NCBI GenBank assembly: GCA_945830575.1
Contig: CALZZE010000021.1
Coordinates: 1 to 45,792 of the forward strand
From: an uncultured Subdoligranulum sp.
GTDB lineage: Bacteria; Bacillota; Clostridia; Oscillospirales; Ruminococcaceae
Length of the DNA stretch: 45,792 bases
Reading direction: 5' to 3'
The notes below the pieces were generated by a model. It was not told the origin of the DNA. It worked only from the letters and a program-made list of their open reading frames with translations, and searched no databases. Shown one piece after another: positions 15,888 to 23,272 of this stretch; position 1 is the first letter of the stretch, and each line of letters opens with the position of its first letter. The position numbers and the translations under genes were made by a program.

Positions 15888-16160
15888 TCACAATCCGTAC
15901 TTTAATACGTACTGTCCATAGCTCAGGCCTTCATTCTCTGCAGCCATGACGATTTCCTCGATGGAAAGCGGCCTTTCAATTCCGACAATGCTTTGGCGAC
16001 AACCGGTTTTTCCGGCATGTCCTTTTCTCTTCTTATCGGGTTGATTCTTTCTTGTTTTTGCACGGTCTCTCATGCACTCCGTGCAATATTTCCTCTGCGG
16101 GGAGACCCCGCGCATCGTTTTCCCGCACTGCCCGCATGGTTTTGTCGTTCGGTTTGTCAT
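15888..16160 (-). CDS. Small zinc-binding protein
   Basis: A 90-residue basic protein. CGQC (about residue 9) and CTEC (about residue 26) form a zinc knuckle in its first third. A basic linker and a helical C-terminus (IEEIVMAAENEGLSYGQYVL) follow. Proteins of this make-up are common between replication and late genes of clostridial phages and are usually unnamed. Probably nucleic-acid binding. Confidence 0.65.
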   Translation of the reverse strand: MTNRTTKPCGQCGKTMRGVSPQRKYCTECMRDRAKTRKNQPDKKRKGHAGKTGCRQSIVGIERPLSIEEIVMAAENEGLSYGQYVLKYGL

Positions 16161-16207
16161 GTGACTGTATCACCTCCCATTTTCATCAATCGGACCGTGA
16201 CAGATTT

Positions 16208-16381
16208 TCAATCAGGATCCACATATTTGTCGTACAGGATATCCCAGACCTCTGCGGCGGCACAAGTCGTAATAACCATTGCACACATGGATTCCTCATG
16301 TCCCATCGGCTTGATCCACCACGCGCACGATTCACTGCAAGGCGCAAAGCCTCTGAGCGGGCAAAGATTTTTTTCCTTCAT
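16208..16381 (-). CDS. Small Cys-rich protein
   Basis: A 57-residue protein starting MKEKNLCPLRGFAPC. Four Cys in the first half (C7, C15, C19 and a later one) suggest metal binding. ATG 16381 follows GGGAGG at normal spacing; an earlier in-frame start has no such site. Not recognised. It is transcribed away from the iteron-like region just upstream. Confidence 0.6.
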   Translation of the reverse strand: MKEKNLCPLRGFAPCSESCAWWIKPMGHEESMCAMVITTCAAAEVWDILYDKYVDPD

Positions 16382-16401
16382 GGTATCCTCCCTTACCGTA
16401 C

Positions 16402-16605
16402 GGTAATACACGTTACACAGAAGTAACACGTATTGTGAAACTCAAAAAACATCGCTTTATCCTCAAAAAAAGGTACGGTAACACGGTAACACCAGTAGAA
16501 AACCAAGCATACTATAGAATTTTTAACATGGATTCATTTGCCGTATTTTTTTTCTATAATATAAGGGATGTTTTTTTTGCATGTTACCGGTGTTACTGTG
16601 TTACC
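16402..16605. other. Candidate phage replication origin: iterons around an AT-rich core
   Basis: GGTAACAC is present in direct tandem at 16477-16484 and 16485-16492, and inverted in tandem at 16590-16597 (one mismatch) and 16598-16605. Variants occur at 16402-16409 and 16422-16429. Between the two blocks lies about 95 bases of strongly AT-rich sequence with T-runs. It sits next to the helicase-like gene. Iterons flanking an AT-rich unwinding region are typical of phage and plasmid origins. Role inferred. Confidence 0.55.
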
Positions 16606-16647
16606 GCTTTTCAACAAATCATCGCAGCATCGAAAAACACAATGGAT

Positions 16648-18564
16648 TCATGTTCCATCATAAGAATCCATGTTTTCAACAATCTCTCCATTGAACGGGT
16701 CCTCCACATAGTTCTCCGGGGAAACTCTCAGGCAGACACAGCGTATCTTTCTCCCCCGGATGCTTTTCAGGACGGTACTTTTGCCGTCTGCGGAAACCTT
16801 GATGAGATGGGAACCTCTGAGATAGCTGATGAGGGCCTGCGGATTATACCCGGCATCCTCTGCCGCCCTCTTGAACACAGAATTGATGATATAGGCCCAG
16901 TCTCCGTCAAGGATGCCGTAAATATCGCCCTGGTCCACATCAAGCCTCATCCGGTTGGCGTTCTGGGCAACCCAGTCGCAGAGATACTCGTAGCCGCGCA
17001 CGCCCAGACTGACGGATTCCTTGCTTGCCAGAAACTTTGCCAGCTCCTCGCAGGTCAGACCGCTGCCGTCCTTGAAAATCCACAGCGTGGCCAGAATGTC
17101 CGCCGTCACGATGAGCGCCGCCGCCATGGCCTGCTTGTCGGTGGTGGCGCTGCTGTTCAGCATGGCAAAGCAGCTTTCGTAGATGTCCCGCGCCCGCTGC
17201 AAGTTGCCCGGCTCCAGCAGCGTTTGCACAAAGGCCCGCCCTGCGTGGCCGTAGCTTTTGCGGAACGCTTTGACGGTGCCGCGCCCGTCCGCCACTACCT
17301 TGTGGGCGCTGGTGCATTCGATTTCAATGACCCGGTTCACCGCGCCCGCGCCGGCTCCCGTGCCGTTGATGGGGGTCTCGCCGGTGGTGAGGATGGCGTT
17401 GGCCCAGGTGGGGGTCACGTCCACGCCGCCGCCCTTGTTGCCGCGGGTGCGGCCCGCGCCCTGCGTCAGCCGGTAGACGTTGAACACCACCTTTCCCCGC
17501 TGCGTGCGGGACAGCTGCAATTCGTCAATGCACATGGGCAGGCTGTTGAGGAACGCCGCCGTGCGCTCGTAGCCCACATCGGTGCCGTCGAAGGTCTTGA
17601 CATACTTGCCCATTTCGGGGCTGGCCCAGACGCTGGCGGCGGCCATCAGCGCCACGGTTTTGCCGGTGGAGGAGTCCACTCCCCACAGATGCACGAAGAA
17701 GGGCAGCGCCCCCAGCGGTTTGATGAGCACGCTGGCAAAGCTGGCGGCCAGCACGATGCGGGCGGCGGTGCTTTCTTTGCGGAAGGCCCGCGCCGCTGTC
17801 AGCCAGTCCTCCAAGCTGCCACGTGGCGCGGTGGCGTCAAACACCGGGGCGTACTCGGCGCGTCCATCGAAGAACAGCCCATCAACAAAGGGGGAAAACT
17901 GACGATTGCCAACCCATCCCATTCTGCCCACCGACCTGCTTACAGGAATGCGGTGATAATTCAGCGCGTAAAGGTCAAGCAAAAAGTCGCTGAGTACATG
18001 CGCCGACCGCAGGTTGACAGGCAGGCCCGTGTCGGACAGCCTGACCAGCTCTCTGGGGGTGGCGTACTGGCTGCACGGAATGATGATTTCATTCCACTGG
18101 TTCGACATGTAAAAGGCAAGTTTCACCTTTTCGGTCCCATCGTCAATGTTTTTATACCGGTGTTTCATCGTGATCGGTATCTGACACGCGACCTCCTCTC
18201 CATACGGCGTGAGCCTTCTTACGCCATATTGGTCGCATGTCCAGTTTCCGCAGTCAAGCGCCGCCATCTGCCCATTGTAATTTGTGATGTTCTGCACCAC
18301 GACAACAGGCTTTTTCTGGTCCTGTTTTTCGCAGAAGCTCTTGTAAAGCTCCTTAAACCCTTTCAAGCCCGCCTCTTTGGCTTTGATCGCGGCTTTTTCC
18401 ACAAGCTGCCGGTGCAGGAACGGGTCCGCTCTGCACCGGTAAAGCTCCAGATAGGGTTCATCGCTGTTCAGATACTGCTCCAGCGTATAGGAAGGTACGT
18501 CCTGCGCGGGGCCATTTCCCTCTTCCTGTTCAGAGATGGATCTCGTTTCTTCGGATTCCGCCAT
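16648..18564 (-). CDS. DUF927-domain helicase-like replication protein
   Basis: A 638-residue protein. The centre has the DUF927 pattern, with Walker A GVDSSTGKT near residue 300, MCIDELQLSRTQRGKVVFNV acting as Walker B-like acidic motif, and ILTTGETPINGTGAGAG downstream. DUF927 proteins are P-loop ATPases found with primase parts in phages and islands and are thought to work as replicative helicases. The N-terminal 200 residues are less conserved. ATG 18564 follows AAAGGAGG. It works with the CHC2 protein at 19199-19768. Confidence 0.8.
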   Translation of the reverse strand: MAESEETRSISEQEEGNGPAQDVPSYTLEQYLNSDEPYLELYRCRADPFLHRQLVEKAAIKAKEAGLKGFKELYKSFCEKQDQKKPVVVVQNITNYNGQMAALDCGNWTCDQYGVRRLTPYGEEVACQIPITMKHRYKNIDDGTEKVKLAFYMSNQWNEIIIPCSQYATPRELVRLSDTGLPVNLRSAHVLSDFLLDLYALNYHRIPVSRSVGRMGWVGNRQFSPFVDGLFFDGRAEYAPVFDATAPRGSLEDWLTAARAFRKESTAARIVLAASFASVLIKPLGALPFFVHLWGVDSSTGKTVALMAAASVWASPEMGKYVKTFDGTDVGYERTAAFLNSLPMCIDELQLSRTQRGKVVFNVYRLTQGAGRTRGNKGGGVDVTPTWANAILTTGETPINGTGAGAGAVNRVIEIECTSAHKVVADGRGTVKAFRKSYGHAGRAFVQTLLEPGNLQRARDIYESCFAMLNSSATTDKQAMAAALIVTADILATLWIFKDGSGLTCEELAKFLASKESVSLGVRGYEYLCDWVAQNANRMRLDVDQGDIYGILDGDWAYIINSVFKRAAEDAGYNPQALISYLRGSHLIKVSADGKSTVLKSIRGRKIRCVCLRVSPENYVEDPFNGEIVENMDSYDGT

Positions 18565-18574
18565 ACAGCCTCCT

Positions 18575-18988
18575 TTATTCATGGAATTTCCTGCGCAGCA
18601 TCTCCAACGCATCGGCGTCCGGAAGAATGCGCAGCGCGTTCCGGGTTTCGGCGTCCGCCTTTTCCATCAGATCGTCCACCTCTTTGGCAATAACAGCATT
18701 CTGTGCAACTTCAAACAGGCGTTTTTCAAAATACGTATTCTCCCGAACCGCAGTCAAGCTGTACTCGGCGATTGCATTCGTGAGTTCCGTCTGAACGGAG
18801 TGCAGCAGCGTGCAAAGTCGTGACGCATCATACGCAGAGATCGGCTTTTGGTCAGCATCTTCAAAATAGTCTGTCATCACAATGCCAAGAAGGTCATTGG
18901 CCTGTTCCATGGATCTGATGACGCCGTTCATGCAGAGATCAAAAAGCATCCGGTCAAGGTAGCAGGGTTCCTGTCTTGCATTTGCCAT
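18575..18988 (-). CDS. Unknown helical phage protein
   Basis: A 137-residue acidic, all-helical protein without motifs I recognise (e.g. SMEQANDLLGIVMTDYFEDA; LLHSVQTELTNAIAEYSLTA). It lies 10 bases before the DUF927 gene and 1 base after the zinc-finger gene's stop, so it is part of the replication operon. Confidence 0.65.
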   Translation of the reverse strand: MANARQEPCYLDRMLFDLCMNGVIRSMEQANDLLGIVMTDYFEDADQKPISAYDASRLCTLLHSVQTELTNAIAEYSLTAVRENTYFEKRLFEVAQNAVIAKEVDDLMEKADAETRNALRILPDADALEMLRRKFHE

Positions 18989-18989
18989 C

Positions 18990-19187
18990 TTACCGGCCCT
19001 CCTTTTTCACGAGGACCCGTTCCGAACAGGCTCTGCAGAGCACACGGGTGCTGTAGAGGTCAGCATTTCCCGTCGAAAGAATTTCCTGAAGGTCCACGTG
19101 ATGCTCCCTTCCGCATTCCGGACACTTGGTATAGACATTGTCATCACGAATCGGCAGTTTGTTTCCTTTGTGTTTCATGTAAAACAT
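18990..19187 (-). CDS. Small zinc-finger protein
   Basis: A 65-residue protein starting MFYMKHKGNKLPIRDDN. CPEC and CRAC pairs, about 30 residues apart, form a zinc ribbon. ATG 19187 follows AAAGGAG. Found between the CHC2 gene and the unknown helical protein. Probable nucleic-acid binding; no family name. Confidence 0.65.
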   Translation of the reverse strand: MFYMKHKGNKLPIRDDNVYTKCPECGREHHVDLQEILSTGNADLYSTRVLCRACSERVLVKKEGR

Positions 19188-19198
19188 CGTATTCTCCT

Positions 19199-19768
19199 TT
19201 ACTTTTCGAGTGCGCGGCACTCTTTCACATATTCCAGATATTCTTCCAGCGCCTTGCATTTGGCGTAGGTTTCCGGGTCGGTGACAGGGGGCGGCGGGAT
19301 GCGGTGCAGTCTGCGCAGCTCCAGAACCAGCTGCCAGTCCTTTTCCTCCCTGTCACGGGCGGCCTGCTCCCGCTGGGCCTTGCGCTGTTTCCAGCTGTCA
19401 TCCGGCGTGGCCGGGCTGTCAAACAGGCCGAGGGAAAAGTCCGCGTCCAGACGTTTTGCGGCCTGCGCCGGGGAAAGCCCGAACAGCTTTTCCACGAAGG
19501 TCACCACATCGCCGCCCGCCCCGCAGCCAAAGCAGTAGAACCCGCCGGCGCCGGGGTACACCTTGAAGCTGGGCGTTTTCTCGCTGTGAAACGGGCAGCA
19601 GCAGGTGCCGTGTCGGTCCAGAATCAGCCCGTACCGGGCGGCCGCATCCGTCATGGGGACGCGCTCCACAATGCGGGTGAACACCTCCGGCGGCAGGCCG
19701 CGGTGCTGCTCAGATGGCGCGTGGCGCCTGTTCAAAGGCATTCTCGGTCGAAATGGTTTTTTACGCAT
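19199..19768 (-). CDS. CHC2 zinc-finger (primase-type) protein
   Basis: A 189-residue protein. Residues about 30-105 form the DnaG-type zinc-binding domain: CCCPFHSEKTPSFKV, then FYCFGCGAGGDVVTFVEKLF. The TOPRIM catalytic part of primase is missing. The remainder is a charged helical tail. Paired with the DUF927 protein this looks like a split replication initiator in which the zinc domain recognises template DNA. The C-terminal end lies 11 bases before the next gene. Confidence 0.85.
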   Translation of the reverse strand: MRKKPFRPRMPLNRRHAPSEQHRGLPPEVFTRIVERVPMTDAAARYGLILDRHGTCCCPFHSEKTPSFKVYPGAGGFYCFGCGAGGDVVTFVEKLFGLSPAQAAKRLDADFSLGLFDSPATPDDSWKQRKAQREQAARDREEKDWQLVLELRRLHRIPPPPVTDPETYAKCKALEEYLEYVKECRALEK

Positions 19769-20183
19769 CGGAACATCCTATCCCGTGTTTTGTCAAATCA
19801 TATCTTCCAATCTCGCCGTTCCTCGCGCTTTCCACAAGGTCCATGGCAATTCTGTATGCATCTGCCATGCATTGGTGTTTCGCGTCAAGCGTTTCCCGAA
19901 AACGGATTTCAGAAATCTTATAGAGAAACTGCAGGCCCTTTTCCAACTCATCGGCGGAAAAAGAATCAATTTGTCCGCCTGATTTGTCCCCTTTGAAACG
20001 TACTTTCCGCCGGGCGCGCTCCTGACGGATGCCGCGAATCTCGCCGTATGAGATGCACAGATACAGGGCACTAAAGAAACCTCCGTGCTTTTCATAAGAT
20101 TCCTCCACATGGCCGACAAACTCCTGCGCCTCGGCATCATGGAAGCACAGCGGTCTTTTCGATGCGATTTCAAAAATGTTCAT
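19761..20183 (-). CDS. Unknown protein with GIRQERA motif
   Basis: A 140-residue protein starting MNIFEIASKRPLCFHDAEAQ. The first part ends in GEIRGIRQERARRKVRFKG, and the second part (DELEKGLQFLYKISEIRFRE) is helical. The first 60 or so residues are encoded by DNA identical to 45442-45605 in the second element, where the protein stops early with a different C-terminus. The GIRQERA text is also at the end of the preceding gene. Function unknown. Confidence 0.65.
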   Translation of the reverse strand: MNIFEIASKRPLCFHDAEAQEFVGHVEESYEKHGGFFSALYLCISYGEIRGIRQERARRKVRFKGDKSGGQIDSFSADELEKGLQFLYKISEIRFRETLDAKHQCMADAYRIAMDLVESARNGEIGRYDLTKHGIGCSDA

Positions 20184-20235
20184 TTTCAATTCGTCCTTTC
20201 CGGCTGGCACGTTCCTGACGGATGCCGTAAATGCG
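20020..20235. repeat. 216-bp exact repeat shared with second element, copy 1
   Basis: Identical base for base, on reading, to 45442-45657 with no gap. It spans the start of the GIRQERA gene and the end of the gene before it. Weaker similarity continues a few bases outward. Two copies in the same orientation about 25.4 kb apart. Confidence 0.9.
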
Positions 20236-20415
20236 CCCGGCGTTGTAGATGTTGAACAGCATACACACAAGATTCCATTCATTGTCACTGTCAATCGGGT
20301 GGCACTGGTAAACATTCATCATGTCACGCAAAAAGTTGTAAGCAGGTTGGAATTCACAAGACCTTTCACCGATGCGGATAGCCTCCGCCACAGTGGGGCG
20401 CTGTGCGTGGTTCAT
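20170..20415 (-). CDS. Small protein ending in GIRQERA motif
   Basis: An 81-residue protein starting MNHAQRPTVAEAIRIGERSC and ending with AGRIYGIRQERASRKGRI. AGGAGG precedes ATG 20415, which overlaps the previous stop as ATGA. Its C-terminal motif is shared with the next gene, so the two may be related by partial duplication. A frameshifted, shortened version is at 45592-45703. Unknown function. Confidence 0.65.
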   Translation of the reverse strand: MNHAQRPTVAEAIRIGERSCEFQPAYNFLRDMMNVYQCHPIDSDNEWNLVCMLFNIYNAGRIYGIRQERASRKGRIENEHF

Positions 20416-20699
20416 TGTCCTGCACCTCCTTTCCTGCTGGGAAGTTTCTGCATGACACCGCAGCACCAGTTGCAGGACAGCAGGCAGACCAGACAGAACA
20501 GCCAGCAGAGTACGCCGCCACCCGCCAGCGCCTCGCAGAGCGCGAACATGGCCAGCATCGCCAGCAGAAACGCCGCGCCCTTGACGAACTCGCGGAAAAG
20601 ATGTACAATAACACAAAAGCAGGTTTTGCCAATTTCCCGCTTTTTGTCCGCCGCCGTGGTGTGCCAGCACCGGGCGGCATTTTTGTTTGCCTTGACCAT
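20412..20699 (-). CDS. Small membrane protein
   Basis: A 95-residue protein starting MVKANKNAARCW. A long hydrophobic, Cys-rich stretch (residues about 35-75, FLLAMLAMFALCEALAGGGV; LCWLFCLVCLLSCNW) forms one or two membrane helices. ATG 20699 follows GGAGG. Its last residues GGAGQ are the same as those of the truncated gene at the window end. Unknown role in early infection or lysogeny. Confidence 0.6.
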   Translation of the reverse strand: MVKANKNAARCWHTTAADKKREIGKTCFCVIVHLFREFVKGAAFLLAMLAMFALCEALAGGGVLCWLFCLVCLLSCNWCCGVMQKLPSRKGGAGQ

Positions 20700-20703
20700 T
20701 ATC

Positions 20704-20784
20704 CTATTCCTCCATTCCGTTGCTGCAGTGGACAAACACATTGAACTTTCCGTCCTTCTGCAACTTCCAGATGTCCTTCTCCAC
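20704..20784 (-). CDS. 26-residue early protein
   Basis: A tiny gene starting MEKDIWKLQKDGKFN, from GTG 20784 with AAAGGAGGTGAAC directly before it. The ribosome site of the following gene overlaps its end. Strong signal spacing supports translation. Unknown function. Confidence 0.55.
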   Translation of the reverse strand: MEKDIWKLQKDGKFNVFVHCSNGMEE

Positions 20785-20799
20785 GATGTTCACCTCCTT

Positions 20800-21081
20800 T
20801 CAAATCGGCCCCGGATCGCGGCGGTTTCCCTCCCCTTCCATGCAGGGAACGTCGGGGAAGAACAGTGCGCCGATGCGCTCCTGAGGGATTCTCAGAACCT
20901 CGCACATTTTCCGGATGTCCTTCCCTGTCCATTCCACCTTTTCCATCAGGCGGTCGTTCAGGCTGTTGCGGTGCCAACCGAGTGTTTCCGCCAGTTCCGC
21001 CTGCGTATCAAAGCCCATATCCTCTGCCAGACGGACGATGGGGCGATACTTGCGCGGATGGCGCGGACGTTTTGCTGCCAT
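20800..21081 (-). CDS. HTH regulator, second early gene
   Basis: A 93-residue protein. Residues about 18-45 (AEDMGFDTQAELAETLGWHR; NSLNDRLM) form an XRE-type helix-turn-helix. The C-terminus is variable. ATG 21081 follows AAAGGAGGC. A palindromic operator copy (21108-21124) lies just upstream, so the repressor could control it apart from the Cro-like gene. Possibly a Cro- or CII-like switch protein. Confidence 0.7.
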   Translation of the reverse strand: MAAKRPRHPRKYRPIVRLAEDMGFDTQAELAETLGWHRNSLNDRLMEKVEWTGKDIRKMCEVLRIPQERIGALFFPDVPCMEGEGNRRDPGPI

Positions 21082-21107
21082 CTTGGTGCCTCCTTTGTGG
21101 CTCAATA

Positions 21108-21124
21108 ATTCGCTTAAAGCGAAT
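21108..21124. promoter_or_regulatory. Operator O4, perfect palindrome overlapping cro stop codon
   Basis: ATTCGCTT-A-AAGCGAAT is a perfect 8+1+8 palindrome. It holds the TAA stop of the Cro-like gene and matches the 13-bp core of O1 at 21411-21423. A repressor bound here could block elongation or a promoter for the second early gene. Confidence 0.75.
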
Positions 21125-21335
21125 CTCTGGACAAAATAATAAAGTCTGCCGGAAAGCCGTAGACTTTCTCCATCTTATGTACCATGTCCCACTGCGGAAT
21201 CGTCTTTCCGGATTCATAGTTTGCCAGCGTGGCCGGGTTGATTCCAAGCATCCTTGCGGCATCTTTCTGGCTCAGGTGCGCATTGACACGTGCAGCCTCC
21301 AATGTGATCCGGGGAAATTTCTGTTCAAGAACCAA
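21114..21335 (-). CDS. Cro-like XRE-family regulator
   Basis: A 73-residue helix-turn-helix protein: LSQKDAARMLGINPATLANY, then ESGKTIPQWDMV, typical HTH_3. It is divergent from the CI-like repressor and first in the lytic operon, so it is probably Cro. It begins at TTG 21335 with AGGAGA ahead of it. Confidence 0.8.
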   Translation of the reverse strand: MVLEQKFPRITLEAARVNAHLSQKDAARMLGINPATLANYESGKTIPQWDMVHKMEKVYGFPADFIILSRDSL

Positions 21336-21403
21336 ATTTTATCTCCTCCATTTTTGTGTTTTTCTGTCCGGAACGATTCATGATCATTCCGCCTGCACCT
21401 CTA

Positions 21404-21431
21404 AGTATACTCGCTTAAAGCGAAATGTCAA
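21404..21431 (-). promoter_or_regulatory. Lytic promoter (toward cro)
   Basis: On the minus strand TTGACA (21431-21426), a 16-bp spacer and TATACT (21409-21404). Operator O1 (21411-21423, TCGCTT-A-AAGCGA) fills the spacer and O2 (21431-21442) overlaps the upstream edge of the -35 box, so repressor binding would block polymerase. Confidence 0.85.
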
Positions 21432-21483
21432 GCTAAAAGCGAAATATTTTCAAAAAATTCTTGAATTTCTATCGCTTTTAGCT
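21411..21483. promoter_or_regulatory. Operators O1-O3 of the lysis/lysogeny switch
   Basis: O1 is at 21411-21423 (TCGCTTAAAGCGA). O2 at 21431-21442 (AGCTAAAAGCGA) is the exact reverse complement of O3 at 21472-21483 (TCGCTTTTAGCT). Centres are about 20 and 41 bp apart, near whole helical turns. O1/O2 cover the lytic promoter and O3 lies in the spacer of the repressor promoter, which would allow autoregulation. Confidence 0.8.
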
Positions 21484-21489
21484 TATACT
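21461..21489 (+). promoter_or_regulatory. Lysogeny promoter (toward repressor)
   Basis: TTGAAT, a 17-bp spacer and TATACT at 21484-21489. O3 lies in the spacer. The transcript would carry repressor, ImmA, the small 83-residue gene and possibly the structured region. Confidence 0.85.
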
Positions 21490-21511
21490 ATAGCTATAAG
21501 GAGTGGTACCT

Positions 21512-21850
21512 ATGAGCGATAACGCCAAGCAGATATTTGCGCAGAATTTGAGACGTTATATGAAAGAGAGAGGAATGACCCAGCAGGATATTGCTGAGTA
21601 TATGGGTTGTTCCGGTTCCACCGTCAGTGACTGGTGCAACGGAAACAAATATCCACGCGTAGATAAAATGCAGCGCCTCGCAGACCGTTTTGGCATCACA
21701 ATGTCCGAGCTGACCGCAGAGCAGGATCCATTGGATTCCGTTGATGTCGCATTCTATGGAGATTATAAACAGTTGGATGAGCATGACAAGGCGATTCTTC
21801 GAGATATGGTCAAGGCGATGCGTGCCAGGAGCAGAAAGGCGGAGGAATAA
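21512..21850 (+). CDS. CI-like repressor (XRE family)
   Basis: A 112-residue protein with an N-terminal helix-turn-helix (MTQQDIAEYMGCSGSTVSDW; then CNGNKYPRVDKMQRLADRFG). It is short and lacks the S24 self-cleavage domain, so induction likely works through the adjacent ImmA-type peptidase. ATG 21512 follows AAGGAG. It is expected to bind O1-O4 and keep the lytic genes off. Confidence 0.85.
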   Translation: MSDNAKQIFAQNLRRYMKERGMTQQDIAEYMGCSGSTVSDWCNGNKYPRVDKMQRLADRFGITMSELTAEQDPLDSVDVAFYGDYKQLDEHDKAILRDMVKAMRARSRKAEE

Positions 21851-21855
21851 CGAAT

Positions 21856-22302
21856 TTGTTTGAATTGCACGACCTTTATGATGACTGTGACAATTCCGAT
21901 GCCTTTATCATGATTTGGCCCGGAATGCCTGCCCCTGCCGCCACGATTCGTGACGGAGAATGTACCTGCATTGCATTTGACTGCACCAAGCTGAAAACCA
22001 CCAGAGAATTGCGCGGCGCAGCCATGCATGAGGACGGACATCTGCAAACGGGATGTCTGCACAAAGTTGACAGTCCCTATCAGATCGTAGCGCAGGCAGA
22101 ACACAGGGCGGATGCATACAGTTTTCAGAGATTCCTGACCTCGAACGAAATTTCCGAGGCAATGCGAAACGGATACACACAAATCTGGCAGCTGGCAGAG
22201 TATTTCGACCTGCCAGAAAAGACCATACAGAAAGCTCTGCATTACTGGACAGAGTGCAAGGGCATTGACTTCAACAAGAATACGGAGGACAATCCAGCGT
22301 GA
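21856..22302 (+). CDS. ImmA/IrrE-type metallopeptidase
   Basis: A 148-residue protein. MHEDGH near residue 58 gives an HExxH zinc motif, and EHRADAY near residue 83 supplies the third ligand region, as in peptidase family M78. Such proteins cut the neighbouring phage repressor on a stress signal, as ImmA does in ICEBs1. It begins at TTG 21856 behind GGAGGA, 5 bases after the repressor stop, so the two are coupled. Confidence 0.85.
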   Translation: MFELHDLYDDCDNSDAFIMIWPGMPAPAATIRDGECTCIAFDCTKLKTTRELRGAAMHEDGHLQTGCLHKVDSPYQIVAQAEHRADAYSFQRFLTSNEISEAMRNGYTQIWQLAEYFDLPEKTIQKALHYWTECKGIDFNKNTEDNPA

Positions 22303-22402
22303 CCAGTCCGTATTGTGTTCTACCAGCACATTGTCATGTAAAGCAGACAAAGATACGTCACCTGAAGATGTTCTTATCATCAAAAAGAGAGTGAAAACGA
22401 TT

Positions 22403-22654
22403 ATGGCTTTATTTTCCAAATCAGAGAAAACGATGTACAACCGCTCCGATATGGCTGAAAAGGATGGTCATACCCATTTGTCAATCTATACTGTTTCCGG
22501 CCTTCTGATGGGGACAAACCGTTTTGACGAAAAGGCGACCGCTCCGTTGGAAGACGTTCTTCAACGAATGCAAAAAGACGGGTATGAGATTCTTGATGTG
22601 AAAGTCACCGCAGAATCCAACCAGATGTGCATTGCATCCATTCTTTACAAATAA
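22403..22654 (+). CDS. Unknown 83-residue protein
   Basis: Starts MALFSKSEKTMYNRSDM. The alpha/beta sequence has no motif I recognise (TVSGLLMGTNRFDEKATAPL; EILDVKVTAESNQM). The ribosome site is weak. It follows ImmA in the lysogeny transcript and precedes the structured non-coding region. The 100 bases between it and ImmA hold no other gene. Confidence 0.55.
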   Translation: MALFSKSEKTMYNRSDMAEKDGHTHLSIYTVSGLLMGTNRFDEKATAPLEDVLQRMQKDGYEILDVKVTAESNQMCIASILYK

Positions 22655-22770
22655 TAAGCCACAACACGTACATTCAGATAGATACCACCAAGAAATAAAT
22701 GACATCGTAGCTGCACACAGGCTTATCTAACAAGTGATGGACGCCCCCTTCTTCCATAACGATGACATAT

Positions 22771-22915
22771 CCTAAGGTCGGAAATCACGACCTTAGAAAA
22801 CTCAACGACAAAACGCAGCCGAGTTTGTCACGATCTGCCCCGGCGTTTTGCCGAGTCAGGAACTTCAAAATTATGTACCACTACCCTGTTTTGGGGTAGC
22901 GCTTACGACCTGAAT
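22771..22915 (+). repeat. Multi-hairpin module, copy 1
   Basis: The order is: 9-bp stem with 7-nt loop GAAATCA; AACGACAAAA...GTTTGTCACG stem; CGGC-GTTTT-GCCG; GTCAGG; CCCTGTTTTGGGGTA; CTGAAT. The same order is in copy 2 with stem pairs changed in step. Confidence 0.7.
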
Positions 22916-23097
22916 CGCAATTCAAAGAACATGGCCGAGCGGCTGGGGTACCAAAACGGTAGTCGAGATGTAACCCGTCATGTGTACAATGATGACAAAG
23001 GGGTATGTGAAATACCGACCCCATCACTTCATCTGGGTGAACGGTTCGTTCTGTCAGGTCGTGATACACGCTGCAAAGCTGGGTCGGCGTTTCGCCG

Positions 23098-23272
23098 GCA
23101 AAGGTGGCAAATTACCACCTTTGAAAACACAACGACAAAATGGCACAGAGTTTGTCACGGGCTGTCACGTAGTTTTTACGGGTCAGGTGTCTCAAGATAG
23201 TGAGATAGTTTCCAAAACTCCCATTTGGGGAGCTTTGAAGCTCCCCCTGTTTCGGGGTATCGGTTTCTGAAT
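23098..23272 (+). repeat. Multi-hairpin module, copy 2
   Basis: CAAAGGTGG/CCACCTTTG with loop CAAATTA; GACAAA/TTTGTC; CGTA-GTTTT-TACG; GTCAGG; CCCTGTTTCGGGGTA; CTGAAT. Relative to copy 1, stem positions 2 and 8 of the first hairpin, and two pairs in the GTTTT hairpin, changed on both sides. An extra GGGGAGCT-TTGA-AGCTCCCC hairpin (23227-23246) is inserted. Confidence 0.7.

Noticed and set aside
16435-18693. Plus-strand open frame of 752 codons opposite the DUF927 gene
   Set aside because: The opposite strand encodes a recognised ATPase with Walker motifs; this frame has no domain.
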